A DNA stretch of 64,000 nt, taken from Rhodococcus sp. 105337. GTDB taxonomy: Bacteria; Actinomycetota; Actinomycetes; Mycobacteriales; Mycobacteriaceae. The DNA lies in NCBI RefSeq assembly GCF_012844225.1, contig NZ_JABAGQ010000004.1, positions 295,896 through 359,895 on the forward strand, in the 5' to 3' direction. The notes under the pieces were generated by a model. That model was not told the DNA's origin. It did not search any database and worked only from the letters and a program-made list of their open reading frames with translations. Shown here in pieces: positions 43,490 to 53,158 of this stretch. A program made the position numbers and the translations under genes. Positions within the stretch are counted from its first letter, which is position 1, and every line of letters begins with the position of its first letter.

Positions 43490-45273
43490 GCCTCCTTCGC
43501 CGCTACCGCAGCGAGCTGGCGCTCGTGCGCCACCTGCTGAATTGCGCCCAGACCGTTCACGCTCGGCTTGGACCAGAACTTCGACCGCGAGGCCAGGTGC
43601 ACGAGCGGCCAGGTCACGAGGAAGACCACCACGACGTCCAGGATCGTGGTCAGACCCAGGGTGAAGGCGAACCCTCGCACCTGTCCGACCGCGAGAACGT
43701 ACAGCACCGCTGCGGCGATGAAGCTGACCGCATTGCCGGACAGGATGGTACGACGGGCACGTGCCCAGCCTCGCGGCACTGCGGAGCGGAAGCTCCGGCC
43801 TTCGCGGATCTCGTCCTTGATGCGTTCGAAGAAGACCACGAACGAGTCCGCGGTCATGCCGATACCGATGATCAGGCCCGCGATTCCGGCGAGGTCGAGC
43901 GTGAATCCGATGTACCGGCCGAGGAGCACCATCACCGCGTAGACCGCCAACCCGGACAGGATGAGCGACAGCGCGGTGAGGATACCGAGCATCCGGTAGT
44001 AGACCAGGCAGAACAGGAACACCAGGGCCAGTCCGACGGCACCCGCGATCAGACCCGCTTCGAGAGAAGCGAAACCGAGGGTGGCCGAGACGGTCTCGGC
44101 TTCCGATGCGACGAAGGACAGCGGCAACGAACCGTACTTGAGCGTGTTCGCGAGTTCGCTCGCCTGAGTGTTGGTGAAGTTGCCGGTGATCGAGGTGGCA
44201 CTACCCGCGGGCGTCGCACCCTGGATGACCGGAGCGCTGACCACCTGCGAGTCGAGGGTGAAGGCGGCCTGCTTACCGATGTTGGCGGCGGTGAACTGCG
44301 CCCACGTGTTGCTGCCCTCGGTGTCGAAGGTCAAGCTGACCTCGTAGCGGGACTGCTGAGAGTTGAATCCCGAGGACGCGTCGGCGATCTGCTGTCCGTC
44401 GATGATGCTCGGGCCGAGCAGGTAGACGGAGGTGTCGTCCGTCGAGCAGGCCACGAGCGGAAGTGCCGGATCGTCGTTGCCCGCGAGCGGGTCGGCAGCC
44501 GAACAGTCGAGCGAGAGAGCCGCCTCCTGCTGGACGGCGGGGTCGGAACTCTGACGGAGGGCCCGGGCCGCAGCGATCTGGTCGGCGGCTTCCGCCTGCG
44601 GGCTTCCGGGAACCGCGTCGGCGGCCGGGGCTTCGGCGGGAGCGTCCGTCGCGGGAGCGTCTGTCGCAGGCGCAGGTGTGTCCGCGGGCTCGCCCGGTTC
44701 GACCGGCGCGTCCGTCGGGTTCTGTGCCGGGAACGGACGGCCCTGCGGCTCCGCGCCGTCCGTAACGGGTGCCTGACCCTCCTCTTCGGCCGGCGGAGCT
44801 TCTGCCGGAGCGTCCGTCTCCGATTCCGGGGCCGGGGCGCCGTCGGCAGGGCCGTCCTCCTCGACAGGCTGCTCGGCCGCCGAGTTGGAGCTTGCGATCG
44901 GTCCTCCGAGCACGGGACGGATATAGAGCCGCGCCGTCTGTCCGAGCGTCTTCGCCTGCGAGCTGTCGTCGCCGGGCACCGTGATCACCAGGTTGTCGCC
45001 GTCGACGACCACCTCCGAGCCCGATACACCGAGCCCGTTGACGCGGGTTTCGATGATCTGCTGAGCCTGCTTCAAGCTGTCGGCGCTCGGGCTGCTGCCG
45101 TCCGGGGTGCGCGCGGTGAGCGTCACCCGGGTGCCGCCCTGCAGATCGATACCGAGCTTGGGAGCCGGCGACTTGTCCCCGGTGAAGAAGACCAATGCAT
45201 ACAGCGCTACCAGGATCACCCCGAACAGGGCGAGCGAACGCGCGGGATGCACCGATCCATTGGAAGGTGCCAC
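43486..45273 (-). CDS. secD: Protein translocase subunit SecD
   Basis: The 595-residue partner of SecF has six helices, the N-terminal [13 protein letters not shown] motif, and the SecD_TM1 region in the last 170 residues. The first periplasmic domain carries an unusual 100-residue Pro/Ala/Glu-rich insertion (about 120-215, repeats such as [15 protein letters not shown]), seen in some actinobacteria. The insertion is probably a flexible extracytoplasmic linker. Confidence 0.96.
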   Translation of the reverse strand: MAPSNGSVHPARSLALFGVILVALYALVFFTGDKSPAPKLGIDLQGGTRVTLTARTPDGSSPSADSLKQAQQIIETRVNGLGVSGSEVVVDGDNLVITVPGDDSSQAKTLGQTARLYIRPVLGGPIASSNSAAEQPVEEDGPADGAPAPESETDAPAEAPPAEEEGQAPVTDGAEPQGRPFPAQNPTDAPVEPGEPADTPAPATDAPATDAPAEAPAADAVPGSPQAEAADQIAAARALRQSSDPAVQQEAALSLDCSAADPLAGNDDPALPLVACSTDDTSVYLLGPSIIDGQQIADASSGFNSQQSRYEVSLTFDTEGSNTWAQFTAANIGKQAAFTLDSQVVSAPVIQGATPAGSATSITGNFTNTQASELANTLKYGSLPLSFVASEAETVSATLGFASLEAGLIAGAVGLALVFLFCLVYYRMLGILTALSLILSGLAVYAVMVLLGRYIGFTLDLAGIAGLIIGIGMTADSFVVFFERIKDEIREGRSFRSAVPRGWARARRTILSGNAVSFIAAAVLYVLAVGQVRGFAFTLGLTTILDVVVVFLVTWPLVHLASRSKFWSKPSVNGLGAIQQVAHERQLAAVAAKEA

Positions 45274-45406
45274 GGTGTGTGTGTCTCCTCGATACGAGTG
45301 AGTGGAATCGGAGATGAGCAGCCCTCAGAGGCGCATTACGCGCGTGGGGCGGCCACGCAGCCGCATCGGCGCCGACACAATGTCTCGGTGCGCCGCAGCG
45401 TCGGCG

Positions 45407-45739
45407 TCAGTGCTCGGTGGGACGCCCTTCGGACGGGTTGTCCTTGCCCAGCGACACGATGCCGCCGTCGTCTGCGGAGTCGTGCGCGGGCTCGACGCGC
45501 TCACGAACGACCAGGCGCGACCATGTGGTCACGACGCCCGGTGCGATCTCGAGTTCGACCGTGTCCTCCGCGAGCGAGACCACCGTGGCGTGCAGGCCTG
45601 CCGTCGTCATGACGCGGTCGCCGATGCGCAGCGAGTCCTGCAGCTCCGCTACCTTGGCCATTTCCTTCTTCTGACGCCGTACGCCCAGGAAGGTCGGGAC
45701 GAGCAAGGCGAGAATCAGGAGCGGGAATAGCAGTTCCAT
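45407..45739 (-). CDS. yajC: Preprotein translocase subunit YajC
   Basis: The 110-residue protein has one N-terminal helix (LLFPLLILALLVPTFLG) followed by the YajC core (RRQKKEMAKVAELQDSL, GDRVMTTAGLHATVV). An acidic C-terminal tail follows. It lies upstream of secD on the same strand with a 133-base gap, the usual order. It binds SecDF. Confidence 0.95.
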   Translation of the reverse strand: MELLFPLLILALLVPTFLGVRRQKKEMAKVAELQDSLRIGDRVMTTAGLHATVVSLAEDTVELEIAPGVVTTWSRLVVRERVEPAHDSADDGGIVSLGKDNPSEGRPTEH

Positions 45740-45881
45740 CGTTGAAGTCAGTCCTCGGTTGTAGCCAGTGTCGTGGCGGCAGCAGGGCCGGCTCGACGTC
45801 GGAATCGGCCTCCACGGACCGATGCAATAAACCAGTGTGCCATTACCTCGCCGCAGACCCTACGACCACGCGCACGGGGCG

Positions 45882-47009
45882 CTAGACCCCGGGTGGTCCC
45901 GGGCCCTCACCGGATCGATCGAGCTGCGGTTCCCGTGCGCGCACCTCGATGCCACCGGTGGCTGCCTCCGGGGGCGGAGTCAGTCCGAGCTGCAGCCAGG
46001 CCGCCTGCGTCGCGACGCGACCACGTGGCGTGCGGGCGATCATTCCGGCACGCACGAGGAACGGCTCGCAGACCTCCTCGACGGTTCCCGGCTCCTCGCC
46101 GACCGCCACCGCCAATGTCGACACGCCGACCGGCCCACCACCGAAGCTGCGCACCAGAGCGCCGAGCACCGCGCGGTCGAGGCGATCGAGGCCGATCGGA
46201 TCGACGTCGTACACCTCGAGCGCCGCGCGGGCGATGTCGCGTGTCACGACACCGTCTGCCCGGACTTCGGCGTAGTCGCGCACCCGGCGCAGCAACCGGT
46301 TGGCGATGCGAGGTGTGCCGCGCGAGCGTCCGGCGATCTCGGCGCTCGCGTCGTCGTGCAGGTCGATACCCAGAATCGTCGCCGAACGCCGCAGGATGAG
46401 CTGCAACTCCGCGGGTTCGTAGAAATCCATGTGGGCGGTGAACCCGAACCGGTCGCGCAACGGACCGGTGAGAGCACCGGAGCGGGTGGTGGCACCGACG
46501 AGCGTGAACGGCGCGACCTCCAGGGGTATGGAAGTAGCTCCCGGCCCCTTCCCCACCACCACGTCGACCCGGAAATCCTCCATGGCGAGGTAGAGCATCT
46601 CCTCGGCCGGGCGCGCGATCCGGTGGATCTCGTCGATGAACAGGACGTCGCCCTCGACGAGGTTCGACAGCATCGCCGCGAGGTCGCCCGCACGCTCGAG
46701 CGCCGGACCGGACGTCAGGCGCAGCGACGCTCCCAACTCGGCGGCGATGATCATCGCCATGGACGTCTTGCCCAGCCCGGGAGGGCCGGAGAGAAGGATG
46801 TGGTCGGGTGTGCCGCCGCGCATGGTCGCACCGCGCAACACCAGCTGGAGTTGCTCGCGCACTCTGGGCTGCCCGATGAAGTCGTCGAGACTCTTCGGAC
46901 GCAAGCTCGTTTCGATGTCACCGTCGGTCGCGGTGAACGCGGCCGTCACCGGAGAGTCGTGCGGATCGTCGTACGAACCGCCCTCGTCGGGCAGATCGTC
47001 GCCGGTCAC
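45882..47009 (-). CDS. ruvB: Holliday junction branch migration ATPase RuvB
   Basis: The 375-residue AAA+ motor has Walker A at [11 protein letters not shown], Walker B at LFIDEIHRI, sensor 1 in GATTRSGAL and a C-terminal winged helix. The N-terminus is extended by about 25 acidic residues. GTG 47009 overlaps the ruvA stop by 4 bases. The last gene of the SOS-linked ruvCAB operon. Confidence 0.97.
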   Translation of the reverse strand: MTGDDLPDEGGSYDDPHDSPVTAAFTATDGDIETSLRPKSLDDFIGQPRVREQLQLVLRGATMRGGTPDHILLSGPPGLGKTSMAMIIAAELGASLRLTSGPALERAGDLAAMLSNLVEGDVLFIDEIHRIARPAEEMLYLAMEDFRVDVVVGKGPGATSIPLEVAPFTLVGATTRSGALTGPLRDRFGFTAHMDFYEPAELQLILRRSATILGIDLHDDASAEIAGRSRGTPRIANRLLRRVRDYAEVRADGVVTRDIARAALEVYDVDPIGLDRLDRAVLGALVRSFGGGPVGVSTLAVAVGEEPGTVEEVCEPFLVRAGMIARTPRGRVATQAAWLQLGLTPPPEAATGGIEVRAREPQLDRSGEGPGPPGV

Positions 47010-47605
47010 CGGGACTTACCCAGCAACGACAGCGCCGCCCGCAGCGCGGCGGACGTGTCGGCGTCCGGGCCATCGGCCAGCACCGTGTCGGTGGACTGCT
47101 CCGCCTGTTTGAGCGGGAAACCCAGACCGACGAGCGCCTCGACGACCTGCTCGCGCACCGGCGATGCGGGCACGGCCGACAGTGGAGCCGCGCCGTTGCC
47201 GCCGAACGCGGCGACCTTGTCGCGCAGTTCCACGATCATCCGTTCGGCGCCACGCTTGCCGATTCCCGGAACCCGGGTGAGGGCGGCGGTGTTGCCGTCC
47301 GACAGCGCCGCCCGCAACGCGTCCGGTTCGAGGACGGCGAGCGTCGCCATCGCGAGCCGGGGTCCGACGCCGGAGACGGTCAACAGGAGCCCGAACAGAT
47401 CGCGGGCATCGGGATCGGCGAACCCGAACAGGGTCATCGAGTCCTCGCGCACGATCATCGCCGTCATGAGCCGCGCGTGCTCGCCGCGTCGCATGGTCGC
47501 CAGGGTTGCCGGGGTCGCGTTGACGCGGTAGCCCAGCCCCGCCGATTCGATGACGACGTGGTCGAGTGCGATCTCGAGGACCTCGCCGCGGACGGAGGAG
47601 ATCAC
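47006..47605 (-). CDS. ruvA: Holliday junction branch migration protein RuvA
   Basis: The 199-residue protein starts at GTG 47605 ([19 protein letters not shown]). It has an OB fold (1-65), helix-hairpin-helix motifs ([33 protein letters not shown]) and a C-terminal RuvB-binding domain. It is coupled to ruvC and ruvB by GTGA overlaps on both sides. Confidence 0.97.
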   Translation of the reverse strand: MISSVRGEVLEIALDHVVIESAGLGYRVNATPATLATMRRGEHARLMTAMIVREDSMTLFGFADPDARDLFGLLLTVSGVGPRLAMATLAVLEPDALRAALSDGNTAALTRVPGIGKRGAERMIVELRDKVAAFGGNGAAPLSAVPASPVREQVVEALVGLGFPLKQAEQSTDTVLADGPDADTSAALRAALSLLGKSR

Positions 47606-48180
47606 CGTGTTCCTGCCTTCCGGGCTGCGGCCTGCTCCCGCAACCGTGCCTCGTAACGTCGTTTCTGTTCTGCCGCAGCGGCTTCCGCCGCGGCCATGCG
47701 GGCCATCATCGGCGCCCGCCAGCAATGGCAGATCGCCAGGGCGAGAGCATCCGCGGCGTCGGCGGGTTTCGGTGCCTGCGCCAGCCCGAGGATGCGGGTG
47801 ACCATCGCGGTCACCTGCTTCTTGTCTGCTCCACCGTTGCCGGTCACCGCCGACTTCACCTGGCTGGGAGTGTGGAACATGACGGGTATGCCGCGTCGCG
47901 CGGCGGACAGTGCGACCACTCCCCCGGCCTGCGCCGTTCCCATCGCGGTACGGACGTTGTTCTGCGAGAAAACTCGTTCGACCGCGACGACCTCGGGCCG
48001 GTACCGGTCGAGCCAGGTCTCTGCCGCATCGGAGATCTGCAGCAGTCGTGTCGCAAGGTCGAGATCGGTGGGCGTCCGGACGACGTCGACGGCCACGGCG
48101 GTGACCTCCCGCCCCCGGCCGGCGTCCACGATCCCGAAGCCGCATCGCGTCAGCCCCGGGTCGACACCCATCACACGCAC
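47602..48180 (-). CDS. ruvC: Holliday junction resolvase RuvC
   Basis: The 192-residue endonuclease has catalytic acids visible in [14 protein letters not shown] (Asp7), [12 protein letters not shown] (Glu) and [13 protein letters not shown] (Asp pair). It is the first gene of ruvC-ruvA-ruvB. A LexA box lies 22-37 bases upstream, so the operon should be SOS-induced. Confidence 0.97.
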   Translation of the reverse strand: MRVMGVDPGLTRCGFGIVDAGRGREVTAVAVDVVRTPTDLDLATRLLQISDAAETWLDRYRPEVVAVERVFSQNNVRTAMGTAQAGGVVALSAARRGIPVMFHTPSQVKSAVTGNGGADKKQVTAMVTRILGLAQAPKPADAADALALAICHCWRAPMMARMAAAEAAAAEQKRRYEARLREQAAARKAGTR

Positions 48181-48201
48181 CCGTCATACCCCTTACGCAC
48201 T

Positions 48202-48217
48202 ACGAACAATTGTTCGA
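48202..48217 (-). promoter_or_regulatory. LexA (SOS) box upstream of ruvC
   Basis: TCGAACAATTGTTCGT contains the perfect palindrome CGAACAATTGTTCG. It matches the actinobacterial LexA consensus TCGAAC-N4-GTTCGA at 11 of 12 positions. Confidence 0.85.
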
Positions 48218-48283
48218 TAGCCTATCGGAACGGGTCCGCCGCCCGCCGGTCCGACACGCGATCGGCCGGCGGACGCCGGGGGG

Positions 48284-49036
48284 TCAGTCTTCGAGTTCGG
48301 CGAGGACCTCGTCGGAGACATCGACGTTGGTGTACACGTTCTGCACGTCGTCGCAGTCTTCCAGCGCGTCGACGAGCTTGAAGACCTTGCGCGCGCCTTC
48401 CGCATCGACGGGGACCTCGACGGACGCCCGGAAATCGGGATCGGCCGAGTCGTAGTCGATACCCGCGTCCACCAGCGCGGTGCGTACCGCGATGAGATCG
48501 CCGGCTTCGGAGACCACCTCGAACTGGTCACCCAGGTCGTTGATCTCCTCGGCGCCTGCTTCGAGCACGACCTCGAGGATCTCGTCCTCCGAGCGCTCGC
48601 CCTTGTCGAGCACGACGACGCCCTTGCGGGTGAACAGGTAGGCCACCGAACCGGGATCGGCCATGTTCCCGCCGTTGCGGGTCATGGCGGTGCGGACCTC
48701 GCCCGCTGCGCGGTTGCGGTTGTCGGTCAGACACTCGATGAGCACCGCGACACCGTTGGGGCCGTAGCCCTCGTACATGATGGTCTGCCAGTCGGCGCCA
48801 CCGGCTTCTTCGCCGCCGCCGCGCTTACGGGCCCGCTCGATGTTGTCGTTCGGGACCGAGCTCTTCTTCGCCTTCTGGATGGCGTCGAACAGCGTCGGGT
48901 TTCCGGCGGGGTCACCACCACCCGTCCGGGCTGCCACCTCGATGTTCTTGATGAGTTTCGCGAACATCTTCCCGCGCTTGGCGTCGATGACCGCCTTCTT
49001 GTGCTTGGTGGTGGCCCATTTGGAGTGGCCGCTCAT
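48284..49036 (-). CDS. YebC/PmpR family protein
   Basis: The 250-residue protein starts at ATG 49036 ([16 protein letters not shown]), the diagnostic start of the family, with AAGGGG upstream. It is a three-domain DUF28 protein. Members act as DNA-binding regulators or help ribosomes translate polyproline; either is possible. It sits between pdxT and ruvC, as in mycobacteria. Confidence 0.94.
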   Translation of the reverse strand: MSGHSKWATTKHKKAVIDAKRGKMFAKLIKNIEVAARTGGGDPAGNPTLFDAIQKAKKSSVPNDNIERARKRGGGEEAGGADWQTIMYEGYGPNGVAVLIECLTDNRNRAAGEVRTAMTRNGGNMADPGSVAYLFTRKGVVVLDKGERSEDEILEVVLEAGAEEINDLGDQFEVVSEAGDLIAVRTALVDAGIDYDSADPDFRASVEVPVDAEGARKVFKLVDALEDCDDVQNVYTNVDVSDEVLAELED

Positions 49037-49110
49037 TCGCTTGGAGCCCCTTCCGGCGAGGTACGTCGGATCACTACCGACTGTTCGGAGAGCCGATTCT
49101 ACCTGCCGGA

Positions 49111-49719
49111 TCACGCGTGTACGCGCACCGCATCGACGAAGAGCCGGTGCACTCGCAGATCACCGCCCACCTCGGGGTGGAACGAGGTCGCGAACACCGC
49201 GCCCTGCCTCACCGCGACGACGCGGCCCGCAGCAGGTCCGGTGGGCACCGTGGCGAGGACTTCGACGTCCGGTCCTGTCCTCTCGACCCACGGGGCCCGG
49301 ATGAACACCGCCCGGACCGGACCACCCTCGACGCCCCTCACATCGAGGTCCTCCTCGAACGAATCGACCTGCCGACCGAACGCATTGCGGCGCACGGTGA
49401 TGTCGAGCGCGTCGAGGTGCTCGGCGTCCGGTCGCGTGTCGAGAACCTCGGAGGCGAGCAGGATCATCCCGGCACACGAACCGTATGCGGGCATCCCCTC
49501 CCCGAGCCGGGATCGCACCGGGTCGAGCAGATCGAACACGCGCAGCAACCGGCTCATCGTGGTGGACTCCCCACCCGGGATCACTATCCCGTCGACAGCG
49601 TCGAGTTCACCGGCGCGGCGAAGAGCGATCGTGCGGGCACCGGCGGCCTCGAGTGCTGCGCGATGCTCCCGCACGTCGCCTTGCAGTGCGAGCACCCCGA
49701 TGGTCGGCGTCGTGGTCAT
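49111..49719 (-). CDS. pdxT: Pyridoxal 5'-phosphate synthase glutaminase subunit PdxT
   Basis: The 202-residue class I glutaminase has Cys82 ([13 protein letters not shown]) and the His-Glu pair in [20 protein letters not shown] binds glutamine. It supplies ammonia to PdxS for PLP synthesis. The start is ATG 49719, supported by GAGAAGG upstream; an ATG at 49749 would overlap tesB. pdxS is 3.4 kb away at 53159, separated by tesB and a plus-strand insertion. Confidence 0.95.
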   Translation of the reverse strand: MTTTPTIGVLALQGDVREHRAALEAAGARTIALRRAGELDAVDGIVIPGGESTTMSRLLRVFDLLDPVRSRLGEGMPAYGSCAGMILLASEVLDTRPDAEHLDALDITVRRNAFGRQVDSFEEDLDVRGVEGGPVRAVFIRAPWVERTGPDVEVLATVPTGPAAGRVVAVRQGAVFATSFHPEVGGDLRVHRLFVDAVRVHA

Positions 49720-49749
49720 GTATTCGTACCTTCTCCCGGGGGAAGCCAC

Positions 49750-50568
49750 CTACGGCCGCGGCGTGCGGCTGAGGCCCTCCTGCACGACGGCAGCGACGAA
49801 TTGTCCACGGCTGTCGAAGATTCTGCCCTGGGTCAGTGCGCGCCCGAATCCCGCGGCCGGAGAGGTCTGATCGTAGAGCAGCCAGTCGTCGGCGCGGAAC
49901 GGGCGCATGAACCACATGGCGTGGTCGAGCGAGGCGCCCTGGATGTCCTCGTCGCGGTGGATGACCATCGACGAACCGAGCAGCGTCATGTCGCTCATAT
50001 AAGCGAGCGTGCACACGTGGAGAACCGGGTCGTCCGGCAGCGGCAGGCGCGACCGGAACCACAACTGCTGCTGGGAGGCCGAGCCGTCGCGTCGCACGAT
50101 GCGATCCTGCGGTACGAACCGGAACTCCCATTCCGACCACTCCCGGTTCACCCACCGGTATTCGGGGTCGGGTGAGTCCATGGCGTCGGTCAGCTCGTCA
50201 GGCATCGGCACCGCGGGCATCACGTCCTGATGCTCGATGCCGTGGTCCTCGATGTGGAACGACGCCGACATCGTGAAGATCGCCTTGCCGTCCTGTACGG
50301 CCGTGACCCGCCGGGTGGCGAACGAGCGTCCGTCCCGCATCCGTTCGACCTGGTACACGATGCTTTTGTCCGGATTCCCCGGACGCAGGAAGTAGCCGTG
50401 CAGCGAGTGCACACCGAAGTCCGGATCGACGGTGCGCACCGCGGACACGAGGGACTGCCCGGCCACCTGACCGCCGAATGTCCGCTGCAGCAACGTCTCG
50501 GTCGCGATACCTCGGAAGATGTTGTTCTCGATCCGTTCCAGCGCCAGGATGTCTTCGATCTTCGCCAT
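49750..50568 (-). CDS. tesB: Acyl-CoA thioesterase II
   Basis: The 272-residue double-hotdog thioesterase begins MAKIEDILALERIENNIFRG. TesB signatures are FGGQVAGQSLVSAVRTV in the first hotdog and HAMWFMRPFRADDWLLYDQ in the second, followed by a catalytic Asp/Gln region. It hydrolyses medium- and long-chain acyl-CoA. It ends 30 bases before the pdxT start and is probably co-transcribed with it. Confidence 0.94.
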   Translation of the reverse strand: MAKIEDILALERIENNIFRGIATETLLQRTFGGQVAGQSLVSAVRTVDPDFGVHSLHGYFLRPGNPDKSIVYQVERMRDGRSFATRRVTAVQDGKAIFTMSASFHIEDHGIEHQDVMPAVPMPDELTDAMDSPDPEYRWVNREWSEWEFRFVPQDRIVRRDGSASQQQLWFRSRLPLPDDPVLHVCTLAYMSDMTLLGSSMVIHRDEDIQGASLDHAMWFMRPFRADDWLLYDQTSPAAGFGRALTQGRIFDSRGQFVAAVVQEGLSRTPRP

Positions 50569-50711
50569 AGGGGCCCCTTCTCTGCTCCGTACCCGTTGAA
50601 GGCTAGCGGCAGGCCGGAACGAACACGCAGTTGCTCCTCCGCAGGTCGACGAGCACGCAGTCTCCGCAAGGGCCCGATTTGTGGCACTCTCTCACGCAAG
50701 GGAGGGTGGAC

Positions 50712-51533
50712 ATGGGGAACCACGTGCGGACACCGAGCAGGAACCACGTCACCGTGACCGGACGCCGAGGCGCCCCGGTGATCGTGCTGGCACACGGTTT
50801 CGGCTGTGATCAGAGTCTGTGGCGTCTCGTGGTTCCCACCCTGGAACAGGACTTCACCGTGGTGCGGTTCGACCATGTCGGAGCCGGCCGCTCGGACCTG
50901 TCCGTATGGAGCGCGTCGCGGTACTCGACTCTCGACAGCTACGCCGAGGACGTGCTCGAGGTGTGCCGCGATCTGGGGCTGGGACCCGTTGTCTTCGTAG
51001 GTCATTCGGTGAGCGCGATGATGGGGGTTCTCGCCGCGGCACAGGACCCCGACGCGTTCAGCGGCCTGGTTCTCCTCGTGCCGTCGCCGTGCTTCATCGA
51101 CGACCCGGCCACCGGATACCGGGGCGGGTTCAGCGCCGAGGACATCGACGAGCTTCTCGAGGCACTGGAAGCGAACTATCTGGGCTGGTCGGGTGCGATG
51201 GCGCCGGTCATCATGGGGAACCCGGAGCGTCCGGTACTCGGCGACGAACTGACCGATCTGTTCTGCCGCACCGACCCCGCCATCGCCCGTGTCTTCGCGC
51301 GCGTGACCTTCCTGTCGGACAACCGCGACGATCTTGCGGCGGTTTCGGTGCCCACGCTCGTCGCGCAATGCTCGCGCGACGCCATCGCACCGCCGGAAGT
51401 GGGCGCTTTCGTCCATGCGGCCATCCCCGGCAGCGAACTCGTGACGCTGGATGCGACAGGCCACTGCCCACAGCTCAGTGCCCCGGCCGAGACGGCCGCC
51501 GCCATCGCCGAGTTCGTGTCACGGATCGGATGA
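50712..51533 (+). CDS. RsbQ-like alpha/beta hydrolase
   Basis: The 273-residue hydrolase starts at ATG 50712 (MGNHVRTPSRNHVTVTG) after GGAGGGTGG. The triad is Ser99 (VGHSVSAM), Asp223 (QCSRDAIAP) and His251 (ATGHCPQLS), almost the same spacing as Bacillus subtilis RsbQ. Other RsbQ-type segments are AHGFGCDQSLWRLVVP, FDHVGAGRSDLS, GPSPCF-like VPSPCFID and EANYLGWSGAM. RsbQ makes or senses a small molecule needed by the phosphatase RsbP, and the next gene encodes just such a PAS-PP2C protein. The two genes overlap by 4 bases (ATGA). The same hydrolase subfamily includes plant KAI2 and D14 receptors. Confidence 0.88.
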   Translation: MGNHVRTPSRNHVTVTGRRGAPVIVLAHGFGCDQSLWRLVVPTLEQDFTVVRFDHVGAGRSDLSVWSASRYSTLDSYAEDVLEVCRDLGLGPVVFVGHSVSAMMGVLAAAQDPDAFSGLVLLVPSPCFIDDPATGYRGGFSAEDIDELLEALEANYLGWSGAMAPVIMGNPERPVLGDELTDLFCRTDPAIARVFARVTFLSDNRDDLAAVSVPTLVAQCSRDAIAPPEVGAFVHAAIPGSELVTLDATGHCPQLSAPAETAAAIAEFVSRIG

Positions 51534-52825
51534 CGACCCCGCCCCATCCCGAGGATCTGCCCGCGCGACGCGACCTGCCGGGCGCGCACCCGGACGACGA
51601 ACCGGGGAGCGCAGCCCTCGGGCAAAGCCTCCAGGAAAGCGCGGAAAGCCTGTACGAGAATGCTCCCTGCGGCTACATGACGACCCTCCCCGACGGACGC
51701 ATCGTGAAGATCAACACGACGCTCCTGGCGTGGCTCGGCTATCCGCGCGAGGACCTCGTGGGCCGGCGATACTTCTCCGATCTGCTGTCCGTGGGTGGAC
51801 GCATCTACCACGAGACCCATTTCGCGCCACTTCTCCTGCTTCACGGCGAAATCGGCGGAATCGCATTGGAATTGACGGCGGCGAACGGGTCGCGGCTTCC
51901 GGTTCTGGTGACCTCGAACCTCGAGAGGGACGCAGCGGGACGGCCCGTCCTCGTCCGGACCACGCTGTTCGACGCGAGGGAACGACGCGCCTACGAGATC
52001 GAACTGCTCCGTGCGCGGCGCGAGGCCGAGAAGGAACGCGAACGACTTCAGCGCATCACCGCGGTCCTGCAGACCACCCTCCTGCCGCCGGCCCTGCCCC
52101 AGGTACCCGGACTCGACGTCGCCGCCCACTATCACATCGCGTCCCCGGACGAGGTCGGCGGAGATTTCTACGATCTGTTCCCGCTCGGCACCGATTCGTG
52201 GGGTCTGTATCTCGGTGACGTGTGCGGTAAGGGTGCCCGCGCGGCGGTGGCGACGTCGATGGTCCGGTACACGCTGCGCGCCGCGGCGGTGCACGAGTCC
52301 GACCCGGTCGCGGTACTCGGCGTACTCAACACCGCGTTCCTCGAGGAACGGGCGCGCGAATCCCGCGACGGTGAGCCGCGGGCGCCTTTCTGCACGATCG
52401 TGTTCGGCACCATCACCCCCGGCACCCGCGCGGGAAGCTTCGTGATCTCCCTTGCCACGGGTGGCCACCCACCGGCCGTGCTGATGCGAGCGGACGGCAC
52501 GGCCGACTATCTGCCCATGGTGGGAGGGCAGCCGATCGGGCTGCTCGCCGACCCGCGTTTCGTCACCGCGCAGGTCCGGCTCGATCCCGGCGACACGCTG
52601 CTCCTCTACACCGACGGGGTGACCGAGGCGCGTATCGCGGACACCGTTCAGGACCGGTACGGCGAGGAGTCGCTGATCGAGTTCGCCAGGGCAACGACAC
52701 CCGCGACCGCTACGGACGCCGTCGCCGCGGTGCGGCAACTGCTCGGGGCTCTCGGGTCCGGCGTCCAGGACGACGTCGCGGTCACCGCGATCCACGCACC
52801 CCGCCGGCTGCCGTCGACCGGCTGA
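51530..52825 (+). CDS. RsbP-like PAS domain-PP2C (SpoIIE) phosphatase
   Basis: The 431-residue protein starts at ATG 51530. A disordered N-terminus (1-35) is followed by a PAS domain (about 36-150, YENAPCGYMTTLPDGRIVKI). A coiled-coil linker (about 150-180, RAYEIELLRARREAEKERER) leads to a SpoIIE-type PP2C domain (about 200-425) with metal-binding Asp residues in VGGDFYDLFP, LGDVCGKGARAA and GVQDDVAVTAIH. This is the RsbP architecture, which dephosphorylates an anti-anti-sigma factor in response to energy stress. No RsbV, RsbW or sigma gene is nearby, so the target must be elsewhere. Confidence 0.9.
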   Translation: MTTPPHPEDLPARRDLPGAHPDDEPGSAALGQSLQESAESLYENAPCGYMTTLPDGRIVKINTTLLAWLGYPREDLVGRRYFSDLLSVGGRIYHETHFAPLLLLHGEIGGIALELTAANGSRLPVLVTSNLERDAAGRPVLVRTTLFDARERRAYEIELLRARREAEKERERLQRITAVLQTTLLPPALPQVPGLDVAAHYHIASPDEVGGDFYDLFPLGTDSWGLYLGDVCGKGARAAVATSMVRYTLRAAAVHESDPVAVLGVLNTAFLEERARESRDGEPRAPFCTIVFGTITPGTRAGSFVISLATGGHPPAVLMRADGTADYLPMVGGQPIGLLADPRFVTAQVRLDPGDTLLLYTDGVTEARIADTVQDRYGEESLIEFARATTPATATDAVAAVRQLLGALGSGVQDDVAVTAIHAPRRLPSTG

Positions 52826-52888
52826 CAATGTGGGCCGGTTCGACCGGTTCCGCTGCCAACATGCTCGCCGAGCGAGCAGAATGCACCC

Positions 52889-53089
52889 ATGGCCGACACG
52901 GGGCACCATCGCCGGGAAGACCCTCAGCGCACGCCGCTCTACGGCGTGCTGATGATCATCGCGGCACTTGCGGCCGCGATCGCGGTGAGTTTCTACGGAC
53001 CGGTGTGGCTCCGGATCGTCGTCTACATTCTCGCTGTCGTCGTCATCGCCATAGGGTTCGTGTTCACCCTGCGCGATTACTCCAGATAG
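52889..53089 (+). CDS. Small two-helix membrane protein
   Basis: The 66-residue product (MADTGHHRREDPQRTPLYG...) has two hydrophobic helices (LMIIAALAAAIAVSFYG and IVVYILAVVVIAIGFVFTL). CAGAAT at 52877-52882 lies 6 bases before the ATG, fitting a leaderless mRNA. It follows the RsbP-like gene after 63 bases but may be transcribed alone. The function is unknown. Confidence 0.65.
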   Translation: MADTGHHRREDPQRTPLYGVLMIIAALAAAIAVSFYGPVWLRIVVYILAVVVIAIGFVFTLRDYSR

Positions 53090-53103
53090 TCCGACCGCAC
53101 GCC

Positions 53104-53129
53104 GCGCACCCGGAAACCACCGGGTGCGC
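53104..53129. terminator. Bidirectional terminator
   Basis: GCGCACCCGG pairs perfectly with CCGGGTGCGC around the loop AAACCA. It lies between convergent stops of the small membrane gene (53089) and pdxS (53159). Confidence 0.75.
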
Positions 53130-53158
53130 CCCTCTGTGTCGTCACAGATCGACCACGC

